Shown: positions 17,911 through 26,559 of the stretch, in pieces
Numbering within the stretch: position 1 is the stretch's first letter
How the letters are laid out: the number at the start of each line of letters is the position of its first letter
Assembly (NCBI RefSeq): GCF_014196535.1
Contig: NZ_JACIDU010000001.1
Location: 62,001-126,000 of the forward strand
Reading direction: 5' to 3'
Length of the DNA: 64,000 nt
Source: Allorhizobium borbori
Lineage (GTDB): Bacteria > Pseudomonadota > Alphaproteobacteria > Rhizobiales > Rhizobiaceae
Made by a program: the position numbers and the translations under genes
Notes under the pieces: model-generated
The model's database searches: none
Told to the model about the DNA's origin: nothing
The model's input: the letters and a program-made list of their open reading frames with translations, nothing else

Positions 17911-17967
17911 CCAAGGGAGATGGGGAGCTTTGGAAAATCCGAGTTGCCAAGCTTTCGAAATTATATC

Positions 17968-17977
17968 CAATATATTG
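17968..17977. promoter_or_regulatory. AT-rich palindrome before the potA-like gene (candidate operator)
   Basis: CAATATATTG is a perfect 10-base palindrome in the 95-bp gap between the amidohydrolase and potA-like genes. It could be a regulator site or part of an AT-rich promoter; nothing else supports it. Confidence 0.25.
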
Positions 17978-18005
17978 CCAACGGTCCTAGAGGTCAGGTC
18001 ATTGC

Positions 18006-19100
18006 ATGGGGTCTAAGTACGCAGTCGAAATTTGGCGTGTCACGAAGACCTATGGCAGCGGCGATGCCGCAGTCGTCGCCGTCAACGATGTGACGCTCAA
18101 CATTGGTAACAACGAGTTCTTCACGCTGCTTGGCCCTTCGGGCTGCGGCAAGACCTCTCTTCTCAGGCTGATAGCCGGATTCGAATTTCCCGCAACCGGT
18201 GACCTGATCCTCGACGGCGAAAATATCACCGGCACGCCACCCTATAAGCGGTCGATCAATACCGTCTTCCAGTCCTACGCCCTCTTTCCGCACATGACCG
18301 TGGCCGAGAACATCGGTTTCGGCCTGAAGATGCTGAACAAGCCGAAGTCGGAAATCGAGCCGCGCGTTCAGGAAATGCTCCGGCTGGTGCAGATGGAGGC
18401 GCTGGCCAACCGGCCGGTCGCCAAACTTTCCGGCGGCCAGCAGCAGCGCGTGGCGCTCGCCCGCGCCCTTGCTCCTTCCCCCAAGGTGCTTTTGCTGGAT
18501 GAACCGCTTTCGGCGCTCGATTACAAGCTGCGCAAGGAAATGCAGGTGGAACTGAAGCGGCTCCAGGCCGAAACGGGCGTCACCTTCATCTTCGTGACCC
18601 ACGATCAGGAAGAGGCGCTGACCATGTCGGACCGCATCGCGGTCATGTCAGGCGGCAAGCTTCTGCAAGTGGGGGAACCGCGCGATATCTACAACAATCC
18701 CGCCGACCGTTTCGTCGCCAGCTTCATTGGCGAGGCCAACTTCCTGCCGGCTACGGTCGCTGCAGCCGATACCACCGGCGCTGCGCTGACGCTCGCCAGC
18801 GGCGCAACGCTGAAAGGCCCGATAGCCGACGACCTGGCCCCCGGCCAGACCGTGACGCTGATGATCCGCCCCGAACACATCCGCATTGCCGGCGGTCCGC
18901 CCTCACCGGGTGCGCTGGCCGGCACGGTGGCGGATCTCGCCTATATCGGCACCGATACCTATTACAAGGTCAGGCTTGCCGATGGCGCATCGCTTTCCGT
19001 CCGGCGGCAGAACAGGCCCGAGGATGAGCAGGATTACAGCCCCGGCGATGCGGTCGCCCTGTCGCTTCCTGCTTCGGCTCTCCGGTATCTGCAGGAGTAA
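18006..19100 (+). CDS. potA: Polyamine-type ABC transporter ATP-binding protein (PotA-like)
   Basis: 364-residue ABC ATPase with Walker A GPSGCGKTS, Q-loop TVFQSYALFPHMT, signature [15 protein letters not shown], Walker B VLLLDEPLSALD and switch His VTHDQEEAL. A C-terminal TOBE domain (about 270-360, MIRPEHIRIA and YIGTDTYYKV) is typical of the spermidine/putrescine PotA class. First gene of the potABCD-like set; the next gene starts five bases after its stop. Confidence 0.92.
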   Translation: MGSKYAVEIWRVTKTYGSGDAAVVAVNDVTLNIGNNEFFTLLGPSGCGKTSLLRLIAGFEFPATGDLILDGENITGTPPYKRSINTVFQSYALFPHMTVAENIGFGLKMLNKPKSEIEPRVQEMLRLVQMEALANRPVAKLSGGQQQRVALARALAPSPKVLLLDEPLSALDYKLRKEMQVELKRLQAETGVTFIFVTHDQEEALTMSDRIAVMSGGKLLQVGEPRDIYNNPADRFVASFIGEANFLPATVAAADTTGAALTLASGATLKGPIADDLAPGQTVTLMIRPEHIRIAGGPPSPGALAGTVADLAYIGTDTYYKVRLADGASLSVRRQNRPEDEQDYSPGDAVALSLPASALRYLQE

Positions 19101-19105
19101 CGGCG

Positions 19106-20029
19106 ATGAGCGCGGCCCCTGATCTGATTACCAGGCAAATTCAACGCGACATCCGCAACCGCTGGCTTCTGTCGCTTCCCGCGCTTCTCATCATCCTGCT
19201 TGCGGCAACCGGCCCGCTGCTGATTGTCGTTGTCTATTCCCTACTCACGCCGGGTGATTATGGCGATGTGAAGTGGGTGTTTTCGACGGAAGCCTGGGTA
19301 AGCGTCTTCTTCCAGCGCGATATGTTCGATGACACGCTAACGCCCGCCAGCGCGCATCTTTCGATTTTCATGCGCTCGGTGAATCTTTCGGTGATGACGA
19401 CCGTCTTCACCGTGCTGCTCGGCTTTCCGACCGCCTGGTTCATCGCCACCCGCCCGGCCCGCAGCCGCGACCTCTGGCTTTTCCTGATTACCATTCCCTT
19501 CTGGACCAACATCCTCATCCGCACCTATGCGATGCTGGAGGTGATCCGCAACGAGGGCCTGATCAACACGTTCCTGATGCGAAGCGGCCTGATCGACAAG
19601 CCGCTCCAGATGCTGTTTACGGATGGCGCGGTGCTGGCGGGCATGGTCTACACCTGTCTGCCCATGATGGTTCTGCCTATTTATGCCAGCCTGGAAAAAC
19701 TGGATTTCCGGCTGGTGGAAGCGGCGTATGATCTCTACGCCACGCCGTTCCGGGTTCTCACGAAGGTTATCCTGCCCATCGTCAAGCCGGGCGTTGTCGC
19801 CGGATCGATCCTCGTTTTCATTCCCTCGCTCGGCGCCTATGTTGTTCCCATCCTTCTCGGCGGCGGCAAGACCATGATGGTCGGCAACCTTATCGGCCTG
19901 CAATTCGGGCAGGGCCGCAACTGGCCGCTCGGTGCCGCCCTTTCCATCACGCTGATGGTGGTGGTGATGATCGCCCTTCTGGCCTATGTCCGCTATTCCG
20001 GCGGGAAGGGAGCAAAGGCCCATGGCTGA
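19106..20029 (+). CDS. potB: Polyamine-type ABC transporter permease (PotB-like)
   Basis: 307-residue inner-membrane permease with six predicted helices and the BPD_transp_1 EAA loop (EAAYDLYATPFRVLTKVILP). The PFWTNILIRTYAM segment is typical of PotB/PotH. Its last eight bases overlap the start of the PotC-like gene. Confidence 0.92.
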   Translation: MSAAPDLITRQIQRDIRNRWLLSLPALLIILLAATGPLLIVVVYSLLTPGDYGDVKWVFSTEAWVSVFFQRDMFDDTLTPASAHLSIFMRSVNLSVMTTVFTVLLGFPTAWFIATRPARSRDLWLFLITIPFWTNILIRTYAMLEVIRNEGLINTFLMRSGLIDKPLQMLFTDGAVLAGMVYTCLPMMVLPIYASLEKLDFRLVEAAYDLYATPFRVLTKVILPIVKPGVVAGSILVFIPSLGAYVVPILLGGGKTMMVGNLIGLQFGQGRNWPLGAALSITLMVVVMIALLAYVRYSGGKGAKAHG

Positions 20030-20843
20030 CCACCGGGACACCAGTTTCGACGTCCGCCGGCTGGGCGGCTTCACCTTCATTGCAGCGCTCACCTTCTTCG
20101 CGCTCTATGTGCCGATTGCCGTGCTGGTGGTCTTTGCCTTCAATGCCGGGGAAAGCATTTCCGACTGGCAGGGACTATCGATGAAATGGTTCGCGATTGC
20201 CGTTACCGATGCGCGCGTCATCGATGCGGCGGTACGCTCGATGGTGATCGCGGTTTCGGCGGGCATCATCGCAACCGCCGCGGCAACACTGGCGGCCATC
20301 GCCACCACCCGCACCGCACCCTATCGCGGCCTTTCGGCGAAATATGCCTTCATCAACCTGCCGCTGATGGTGCCGGAAATCGTCACCGGCGTGGCGCTCC
20401 TCATCTTCTTCTCGCGGCTGAAGATCTGGACCGGCTATTCCGGCCTTGGCTATCTGATCGCCGCGCACGCCGCCTTCTGTATTCCCTTCGCCTATCTGCC
20501 GATCCGCGCCCGGCTGGAAAACATGGACGACACACTCGAACGCGCGGCAGCCGATCTCTATGCCACGCCATTGCGAGCCTTCCGCCATGTCACGTTGCCG
20601 TTGCTTTGGCCGGGCATCATCGCGGGCTTCATGCTGGCCTTCGTCATCTCGCTCGATGACGTGGTGATTACCGAATTCGTGAAATCGGGCGGGCAGGACA
20701 CGTTGCCGACCTACATGCTGGGGCAGATCCGTCGCGGCACGACACCCGCGCTGAATGCCATATCGACCATCTTCCTGCTGTTTTCCGTTCTCGCCGTGAC
20801 GATCATGTTCCTCGCGGACGGCAAGCGCTCGAAAGACCAATAA
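20022..20843 (+). CDS. potC: Polyamine-type ABC transporter permease (PotC-like)
   Basis: 273-residue second permease. Segments NLPLMVPEIVTGVALLIFF, the EAA loop (RAAADLYATPLRAFRHVTLP) and FVISLDDVVITEFV match PotC/PotI. The ATG at 20022 lies inside potB, with GGGAG about nine bases upstream, so the two are translationally coupled. Confidence 0.92.
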   Translation: MADHRDTSFDVRRLGGFTFIAALTFFALYVPIAVLVVFAFNAGESISDWQGLSMKWFAIAVTDARVIDAAVRSMVIAVSAGIIATAAATLAAIATTRTAPYRGLSAKYAFINLPLMVPEIVTGVALLIFFSRLKIWTGYSGLGYLIAAHAAFCIPFAYLPIRARLENMDDTLERAAADLYATPLRAFRHVTLPLLWPGIIAGFMLAFVISLDDVVITEFVKSGGQDTLPTYMLGQIRRGTTPALNAISTIFLLFSVLAVTIMFLADGKRSKDQ

Positions 20844-20868
20844 TGGAAACCAACCAGAGGGAATCGCA

Positions 20869-21900
20869 ATGAAGACGAAACTTGCACTGGCCCTGACCGG
20901 CATGCTGCTCGCCTCGACCGGGCTTGCCCGCGCTGATGGCGAACTCAACATCTATAACTGGGGTAACTATACCAGCCCCGAGATGATCAAGAAGTTCGAA
21001 GAAAAGTACAAGGTCAAGGTGACGATCACCGACTACGATTCGAACGACACCGCCCTTGCCAAGGTGCGTCAGGGCGGCAGCGGCTTCGACATCGCCGTGC
21101 CGAGCCAGAGCCACCTGCCGATCTGGATCGCCGAGGGGCTGGTCCAGGAAACCGATGTCGGCAAGATGGAGAATGCCAAGAACATCATGCCGGAATGGTC
21201 GAACCCCGACTTCGATCCCGGCCGCAAGTATTCGGCACCGTGGCTGTGGGGCACGGTCGGCGTCGTCGTCAACACCGATGTCTACAAGGGCCCGGCTGAT
21301 AGCTGGGGCATTCTGTTCGACCCGCCGGCCGAACTGAAGGGCAAGGTCAACATCGTTCCGGAAATGTCGGACATTCTCTACGCCGCCATCAAATACAACG
21401 GCGGCAAGCTGTGCGAAACCGACAAGGCCATTCTGAAGAAGGCCCGCGACACGCTGGTGAACGCCAAGCCGAACTGGGTGGCGATGGAATACGGCACCAT
21501 CGAGAAGATGACGGCCGGCGATTTCGCCGCCTCCTCCGACTGGAACGGCTCGGCCTTCCGCCAGCGCCTTGCCAAGCCCTCCATCCACTATTTCTACCCG
21601 AAGGAAGGCTTCACCTACTGGTCGGATAACGTTGTCGTCCTCAAGGATGCAAAGAACCTCGAGAACGCCAAGCTGTTCCAGAACTTCATCATGGACCCGG
21701 AAAACGCTGCGATGCTTTCGGCCTTCGCGCGCTATGCCAACGGCATCACCGGCTCGGAACCCTTCATGCCCGCCGACATGAAGGGCGCAAACGAACTGAA
21801 CGTGCCGGCCGACAAGAAGGACAAGGCCGAGTTCATGAGACTGTGCGACCCGGCCACGCAGGAACTCTACACCAAGATCTGGACCGAGCTTCAGAAGTAA
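20869..21900 (+). CDS. potD: Polyamine-type periplasmic binding protein (PotD-like)
   Basis: 343 residues with a signal peptide (MKTKLALALTGMLLASTGLARA, cut before DGE). The mature start ELNIYNWGNYTSPEMIKKFE is the hallmark of PotD/PotF proteins. Conserved TDYDSND, GGSGFDIAVPS and the WSDNVVVLKDA region form the amine-binding cleft. A ribosome site (AGAGGGAAT) precedes the ATG. It delivers substrate to PotBC. Whether it binds free polyamines or acetylated ones is not decidable by eye. Confidence 0.92.
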   Translation: MKTKLALALTGMLLASTGLARADGELNIYNWGNYTSPEMIKKFEEKYKVKVTITDYDSNDTALAKVRQGGSGFDIAVPSQSHLPIWIAEGLVQETDVGKMENAKNIMPEWSNPDFDPGRKYSAPWLWGTVGVVVNTDVYKGPADSWGILFDPPAELKGKVNIVPEMSDILYAAIKYNGGKLCETDKAILKKARDTLVNAKPNWVAMEYGTIEKMTAGDFAASSDWNGSAFRQRLAKPSIHYFYPKEGFTYWSDNVVVLKDAKNLENAKLFQNFIMDPENAAMLSAFARYANGITGSEPFMPADMKGANELNVPADKKDKAEFMRLCDPATQELYTKIWTELQK

Positions 21901-21907
21901 CAGCCAG

Positions 21908-21941
21908 AGCCCGCCGGACCGGACCTCCGGCGGGCTTTCCT
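21908..21941 (+). terminator. Stem-loop after potD, attenuator or terminator
   Basis: A perfect 10-bp stem (AGCCCGCCGG / CCGGCGGGCT) with a 9-base loop, followed by TTCCTTTT. It lies eight bases after the potD stop and 24 bases before the deacetylase gene, so it may lower rather than stop expression of that gene. Confidence 0.75.
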
Positions 21942-21964
21942 TTTCCGTATAGCAGGCCAAACCC

Positions 21965-22996
21965 ATGAAAACCGTCTTCTCGCCGCGCCATCGCGGCCAT
22001 GCCAACCAGCTCGAACTCATGGCTGGCGCCATCGTGCCCGGCTTCGAACTGCCATCGCGCGCCGAATTCATCCATGACCGCATTCTTGAAGTCGGCCTTG
22101 GCGACATCGTCGCGCCGAAGGACTTCGACCTTTCCATCGCCGAGCGCGTGCAGGCCAAGGACTTTCTCGACTTCCTGCCAACCGTCTATCCGCGCTGGAA
22201 GGAACTGGGCCGTGAAGGCACAGCGCTTGCCTATACCTGGCCCACGCGCGGCCTGCGCGGCGATGTCGTGCCGGAATGCCTTGACGGAGCGCTTGGCCAC
22301 TATTCCTTCGATGCCGGCTGTGGCTTCGTGGAAGGCACCTGGGATGCGATCAAATCCTCGCATGACGTGGCGCTGACCGCCGCCGAACTGGTGAAGGAAG
22401 GCGCGGGCTCGGCTTACGCGCTTTGCCGTCCGCCGGGCCACCATGCAGGCTCGAATTTCATGGGCGGTTACTGCTACATCAACAACGCCGCCGTCGCCGC
22501 CGAGTATTTCCGCGTCAACGGCGCGAAACGGGTGTCTATCCTCGACGTGGATTACCACCACGGCAATGGCACGCAGGAAATCTTCTACAGCCGCTCCGAC
22601 GTTCAGGTCATCAACATCCACGGCGATCCGAACCAGGAATATCCCTATTTCCTCGGCTACAAGGAAGAGACCGGCGCCGGTGAAGGCGAAGGCTTCAACA
22701 TCAACTATCCGCTGCGCTGGGGCACGGATTGGGCCGGCTGGTCGCAGGCGCTGAAGGATGGCATCCAGAAACTGGAAGCTTTCGGCCCGGATGTGGTGAT
22801 CGTCTCGCTTGGCGTCGATACGTTCGAGAAGGACCCGATCTCACAGTTCAAGCTGAAGACCGAGGACTATCCAAAGATCGGCGCGCTCATCAAGGCCATC
22901 GGCAAGCCGACGCTCTTTGTTCAGGAGGGCGGCTATGCCGTTGCCGATATCGGCGTCAACGCTGTCGGTGTTCTGACGGGGTTCGAGGGGGCCTGA
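21965..22996 (+). CDS. Histone deacetylase family protein, probable acetylpolyamine amidohydrolase
   Basis: 343-residue zinc hydrolase of the class II histone-deacetylase fold. Visible are CRPPGHHAG (catalytic His-His), the zinc-binding DVDYHHGNGTQ (Asp and His ligands), SLGVDTFEKDP (third ligand Asp) and QEGGY (catalytic-site Tyr). This set, and a length near 340, fit bacterial acetylpolyamine amidohydrolases that remove acetyl groups from acetylputrescine, acetylspermidine or acetylcadaverine. It lies directly after a PotABCD-like transporter in the same direction, which supports that role. Confidence 0.88.
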   Translation: MKTVFSPRHRGHANQLELMAGAIVPGFELPSRAEFIHDRILEVGLGDIVAPKDFDLSIAERVQAKDFLDFLPTVYPRWKELGREGTALAYTWPTRGLRGDVVPECLDGALGHYSFDAGCGFVEGTWDAIKSSHDVALTAAELVKEGAGSAYALCRPPGHHAGSNFMGGYCYINNAAVAAEYFRVNGAKRVSILDVDYHHGNGTQEIFYSRSDVQVINIHGDPNQEYPYFLGYKEETGAGEGEGFNINYPLRWGTDWAGWSQALKDGIQKLEAFGPDVVIVSLGVDTFEKDPISQFKLKTEDYPKIGALIKAIGKPTLFVQEGGYAVADIGVNAVGVLTGFEGA

Positions 22997-23007
22997 CCCC
23001 CTCCTTC

Positions 23008-23610
23008 TTATCCAAACACATGCTTGAGGAAGGCGGCGGCACGCTCCGCCCCTTCCTGCGAGATGGCGTGACCGAGGCCGGGCTCGATGCTGGCCGTCGC
23101 ATCGATGCCAAGCGCCTTCAGCTTTTCGGCAGCGGCAACGCTTTCACCGACAGCCATGATGCGGTCGGCATCGCCATGAACCAGCAGCGCCTTCGTGGCC
23201 GTGGACGGTGCAAAGGGCTCCGGCGCGGCGAGGCGGCCTGAGAAAGCGACGATACCCGCTACCGGCCAACGGCCGGACACCAGCGCATCGAGCGCCATGA
23301 TCGAACCCTGCGAGAACCCGACCAAAGCCACCTTGTCCAGCCGGTCCGTGAGGCCGTGGGCGGCGATGATCGCAGCAAGTGTCGCGTCAAATCCCTCACG
23401 CGCGGCAAGAACTCGGCCCGGACGGTTTTCCTCCGTTACGCCGCGCACGCTAAACCATTGATAGCCCTGCCCCATATCGGAGGCGAATGGAGCGTCTGGA
23501 GCAGCAAAATCCGTATCCGGCAAGGCTGCCGCCCATGCATTTCCGAGCGGAGCAAGGTTGGCGCCGCTGGAGCCGACGCCATGCAGGAAGATGACAAGGT
23601 TGCGGCTCAT
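23008..23610 (-). CDS. Phospholipase/carboxylesterase family alpha/beta hydrolase
   Basis: 200-residue serine hydrolase of the acyl-protein-thioesterase-like family. Motifs are oxyanion FLHGVGSSG, nucleophile GFSQGS (Ser about 115), Asp in LVHGDADRIM and catalytic His in GLGHAIS. The ATG at 23610 overlaps the stop of the upstream gene by four bases, and GGAGG inside that gene's end gives an ideal ribosome site. Natural substrate unknown. Confidence 0.9.
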   Translation of the reverse strand: MSRNLVIFLHGVGSSGANLAPLGNAWAAALPDTDFAAPDAPFASDMGQGYQWFSVRGVTEENRPGRVLAAREGFDATLAAIIAAHGLTDRLDKVALVGFSQGSIMALDALVSGRWPVAGIVAFSGRLAAPEPFAPSTATKALLVHGDADRIMAVGESVAAAEKLKALGIDATASIEPGLGHAISQEGAERAAAFLKHVFG

Positions 23611-24590
23611 GCCGTTACCTCCTTGACGGAGACCGGATAAATGCCCGGCAGATCGGGCCCAAGCGGCACGATACCGTTCGGGTTCAACGACTTGATCGAG
23701 TAATAGCCGTGCTTGATATGGTCGATATTGACCGTTTCTGCCACGCCCGGCAGACCGTAGACACGGTAGAGATAAGCGCTCAGAGCCTTGTAATCGGCGA
23801 GGCGACGCAGGTTGCACTTGAAGGCGCCGTGATAAGCGGCATCGAAGCGGATGAGCGTCACGAACAGGCGGATATCGGCTTCGGTGAAACGTTCGCCCAG
23901 AAGAAACGGCCCACCCCCGGCAAGGCGTTCTTCCAGCGCATCAAGCGTGCGGAACACCTGACCGAAGGCTTCGTCATAGGCCACCTGCGTGGTCGCGAAG
24001 CCGGTGCGGTAAACGCCGTTGTTGAGGTTCGGATAAATCCAGTCGTTCAGCGTATCGATCTCGGCGCGCAGGTCTTCCGGGTAAAGGTCGATGGCATCGT
24101 TCGCCAGATCGCCGAAACCCGTGTTGAAGATGCGCAGGATATCGGCCGACTCGTTGTTGACGATGGTGCCTGTCTTCTTGTCCCAGAGCACGGGCACGGT
24201 GGCACGGCCCGTATAGGTCGGGTCCGCCTTCACATAAAGCTCGTACATGAACTCGGCGTGGTTCACCGTATCCGGGATCGTTCCGGGATAATCACCGAAG
24301 CGCCAGCCCTTGTCCGAAAGGTTGGGATCGACGATCGAGACGGAGATGACGTCTTCCAGACCCTTCAGCTTGCGCGCCATCAGCGTGCGGCAGGCCCAGG
24401 GACAGATGAGCGCGACATAGAGGTGATAGCGTCCGGCCTCCGCCTTGAAGCCGCCTTCCCCGGTCGGACCCGGCGCGCCATCCGGCGTCACAAAATTGCG
24501 AAAGGAAGAGGTTTGCCGCACGAAGCCACCCTTGGCGTCCTTCGCCTGCACGGGCTGCCAGTCTTCCGTCCATTTGCCGTTTACGAGCAT
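23607..24590 (-). CDS. Glutathionyl-hydroquinone reductase
   Basis: 327-residue glutathione-transferase-fold enzyme of the Xi class. The active-site motif CPWACR (Cys63) defines the family, which removes glutathione from glutathionyl-hydroquinones. The conserved GWRFGDYPGTIPD, VPVLWDKKTGTIVNNESADI and GVYRTGFATTQ blocks are all present. I chose ATG 24590 because GAGGA is six bases upstream; ATG 24596 touches that site. It is coupled to the downstream esterase gene. Confidence 0.93.
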   Translation of the reverse strand: MLVNGKWTEDWQPVQAKDAKGGFVRQTSSFRNFVTPDGAPGPTGEGGFKAEAGRYHLYVALICPWACRTLMARKLKGLEDVISVSIVDPNLSDKGWRFGDYPGTIPDTVNHAEFMYELYVKADPTYTGRATVPVLWDKKTGTIVNNESADILRIFNTGFGDLANDAIDLYPEDLRAEIDTLNDWIYPNLNNGVYRTGFATTQVAYDEAFGQVFRTLDALEERLAGGGPFLLGERFTEADIRLFVTLIRFDAAYHGAFKCNLRRLADYKALSAYLYRVYGLPGVAETVNIDHIKHGYYSIKSLNPNGIVPLGPDLPGIYPVSVKEVTA

Positions 24591-24684
24591 GGTCATTCCT
24601 CAAAGCGGGGAGCGGCCAGCCTTGGCCGCAGTTTTCACGACCATACACAGCGCGAACCCGGCGGAAAATGCCGGATTCGGTTGA

Positions 24685-24709
24685 CAAAGCGGCACCCTTC
24701 GGGTGCCGC
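24685..24709 (-). terminator. Terminator after pyrE
   Basis: A perfect 9-bp stem GCGGCACCC / GGGTGCCGC with a three-base loop, 12 bases beyond the pyrE stop, followed on the minus strand by TTTGTC. The short T-run makes it moderate in strength. Confidence 0.7.
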
Positions 24710-24720
24710 AGAGTGAACAA

Positions 24721-25419
24721 TCAGACAGTCGGCAGTTCGCCGACGCCGCCCATCCTGGCCGACCAGGCAAGCGGCGCGTCGAGGAAAGCCTCGACCTCGG
24801 AGAGTGTCTTCTCGTCGAACAGCTTTTCAGCCTTGGCCACCGCCAGCACGTCGCGCCAGGTGGCGAGGTAGTGGAGCTTGACCTTGCCGTTGCCGAATCG
24901 CTGTTCTGCTTCCGGGAAGATACCGTAATAGAAAAGCGCGATGCCGTGGTCGATCACACCGCCGGCGGCGCGAATGGCGTCGATGAAGGTGAACATGGAG
25001 CCGCCGGCCGTCGTCAGGTCCTCGATGACGAGAACGCGCGCACCGTCGGGCATGTGGCCCTCGATCTGGGCGTTGCGGCCATGGCCCTTCGGCTTCTTGC
25101 GGCAATAGATCATCGGCAGCGACAGGCGCTCGGACAGGAAGGCGGCAAAGGGAATGCCCGCCGTTTCGCCACCCGCCACGCAATCGAAGGCCTCGAAGCC
25201 GGCCTCCCGCATGATGGCGGCGGCGGCGAAATCCATCACCGCCGATCGGATGCGCGGGAAGGAAATCAGCTTGCGCATGTCGATATAGACAGGGCTCTTC
25301 ATGCCCGAGGACAGCGTGTAGGGCTCGGCGGCGGAAAAGTGTACTGCCTTGATTTCCCACAGCATCTTCGCCACGAGTTCGGCGACCACCTGCTTGTCGT
25401 TGAAAGAATTGACGCTCAT
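24721..25419 (-). CDS. pyrE: Orotate phosphoribosyltransferase
   Basis: 232-residue enzyme that joins orotate and PRPP to make orotidine 5'-monophosphate in pyrimidine synthesis. The PRPP-binding motif [13 protein letters not shown] (about 129-141) and the [14 protein letters not shown] segment are clear. A flexible-loop [11 protein letters not shown] precedes them. It follows pyrC with a 27-bp gap, presumably one operon. Confidence 0.96.
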   Translation of the reverse strand: MSVNSFNDKQVVAELVAKMLWEIKAVHFSAAEPYTLSSGMKSPVYIDMRKLISFPRIRSAVMDFAAAAIMREAGFEAFDCVAGGETAGIPFAAFLSERLSLPMIYCRKKPKGHGRNAQIEGHMPDGARVLVIEDLTTAGGSMFTFIDAIRAAGGVIDHGIALFYYGIFPEAEQRFGNGKVKLHYLATWRDVLAVAKAEKLFDEKTLSEVEAFLDAPLAWSARMGGVGELPTV

Positions 25420-25446
25420 CGTATTTTTCCTTTCGTAAGGCAGGGG

Positions 25447-26484
25447 TCAGGCCACATCCCAGTGCAGCGGGAACATCGGATCGAACACCGTGACCGGGCC
25501 AGCGCCCGTTTCGATCTTCTTCGGGAAGGCGACCGGCTCATCGCGCTTGATAAGCGTGATCGTCTCGGCATTCGGCGAAAGACCGTACCAGGCCGGACCG
25601 TTCAGCGAGGCGAAGGCTTCCAGCCTGTCGAGCGCGCCGTCCTCTTCGAAGACATGGGCAAGGCAGCTCATGGTGTTGATCGAGGTGTAGATGCCGGCGC
25701 AACCGCAGCCGCATTCCTTCAGTGGATCGATATGCGGGGCGGAGTCCGTGCCAAGGAAGAAACGTGCGTCGCCCGAGGTCGCCGCCTTGCGCAGCGCAAC
25801 GCGGTGGTGCTCGCGCTTGGCGACCGGCAGGCAATAATAGTGGGGCTTGATGCCACCGACGAGGATGGCATTGCGGTTGATGATGAGGTGATGAGTGGTG
25901 ATCGAACCGGCAAGGTTCTTCTCAGCGGCGCGGATATAGTCCACGCCGTCCTGCGTCGTGACATGCTCCATCGTCACCTTCAGTTCCGGCAGGCGCTTGC
26001 GCAGGGGATCGAGCACCGTCTCGATGAACACGGCCTCACGGTCGAAAATATCGACTTCCGGCGTCGTTACCTCGCCATGGACGCAGAGCGGCAGACCGAT
26101 CTTCGCCATGCGCTCCAGCACGGGCATGGCCTTGTCCATGTCGCGCACGCCGCCGTGGGAATTGGTCGTCGCACCGGCGGGGTAGAGCTTGACGGCGGTG
26201 ATGAGGCCGCTCTTCTTGCCCTCTTCCACATCGTCGGCGCTGGTATGTTCGGTGAGATAGAGCGTCATCAGCGGCTCGAAGCGATCACCGGCCGGAATGG
26301 CCTTCACGATGCGGTCGCGATAGGCGCGGGCATCCGCCGTCGTCACCACCGGCGGCACCAGATTCGGCATGATGATGGCGCGGCCGAAATGGCGGCTCGT
26401 ATCGCCGATCACGCCCTCCAGCATGGCGCCATCGCGCAGGTGAAGGTGCCAGTCGTCGGGACGACGGATGGTGATCTCGGTCAT
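25447..26484 (-). CDS. pyrC: Dihydroorotase (class II)
   Basis: 345-residue zinc enzyme that interconverts carbamoyl aspartate and dihydroorotate. Motifs are WHLHLRDG (two metal His), the carboxylated-Lys segment [21 protein letters not shown], and GTDSAPH (catalytic Asp), all matching the short PyrC class. The ATG at 26484 has GGAGG about seven bases upstream and gives the expected start [17 protein letters not shown]. It lies upstream of pyrE. Confidence 0.96.
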   Translation of the reverse strand: MTEITIRRPDDWHLHLRDGAMLEGVIGDTSRHFGRAIIMPNLVPPVVTTADARAYRDRIVKAIPAGDRFEPLMTLYLTEHTSADDVEEGKKSGLITAVKLYPAGATTNSHGGVRDMDKAMPVLERMAKIGLPLCVHGEVTTPEVDIFDREAVFIETVLDPLRKRLPELKVTMEHVTTQDGVDYIRAAEKNLAGSITTHHLIINRNAILVGGIKPHYYCLPVAKREHHRVALRKAATSGDARFFLGTDSAPHIDPLKECGCGCAGIYTSINTMSCLAHVFEEDGALDRLEAFASLNGPAWYGLSPNAETITLIKRDEPVAFPKKIETGAGPVTVFDPMFPLHWDVA

Positions 26485-26506
26485 GGGGGGCCTCCGGACA
26501 GGAATG

Positions 26507-26538
26507 TTTCCCGCGCTTAGCATTTTTCGCGCGGGAAA
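26507..26538. repeat. Inverted repeat upstream of pyrC
   Basis: A perfect 10-base inverted repeat, TTTCCCGCGC and GCGCGGGAAA, with a 12-base loop, lies 23 bases before the pyrC start. No T-run follows on the minus strand, so it may be a leader hairpin or operator of pyrCE, or the end of the upstream gene's transcript. Confidence 0.55.
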
Positions 26539-26559
26539 ACAGCAGCAAAAGGCTGAAAA

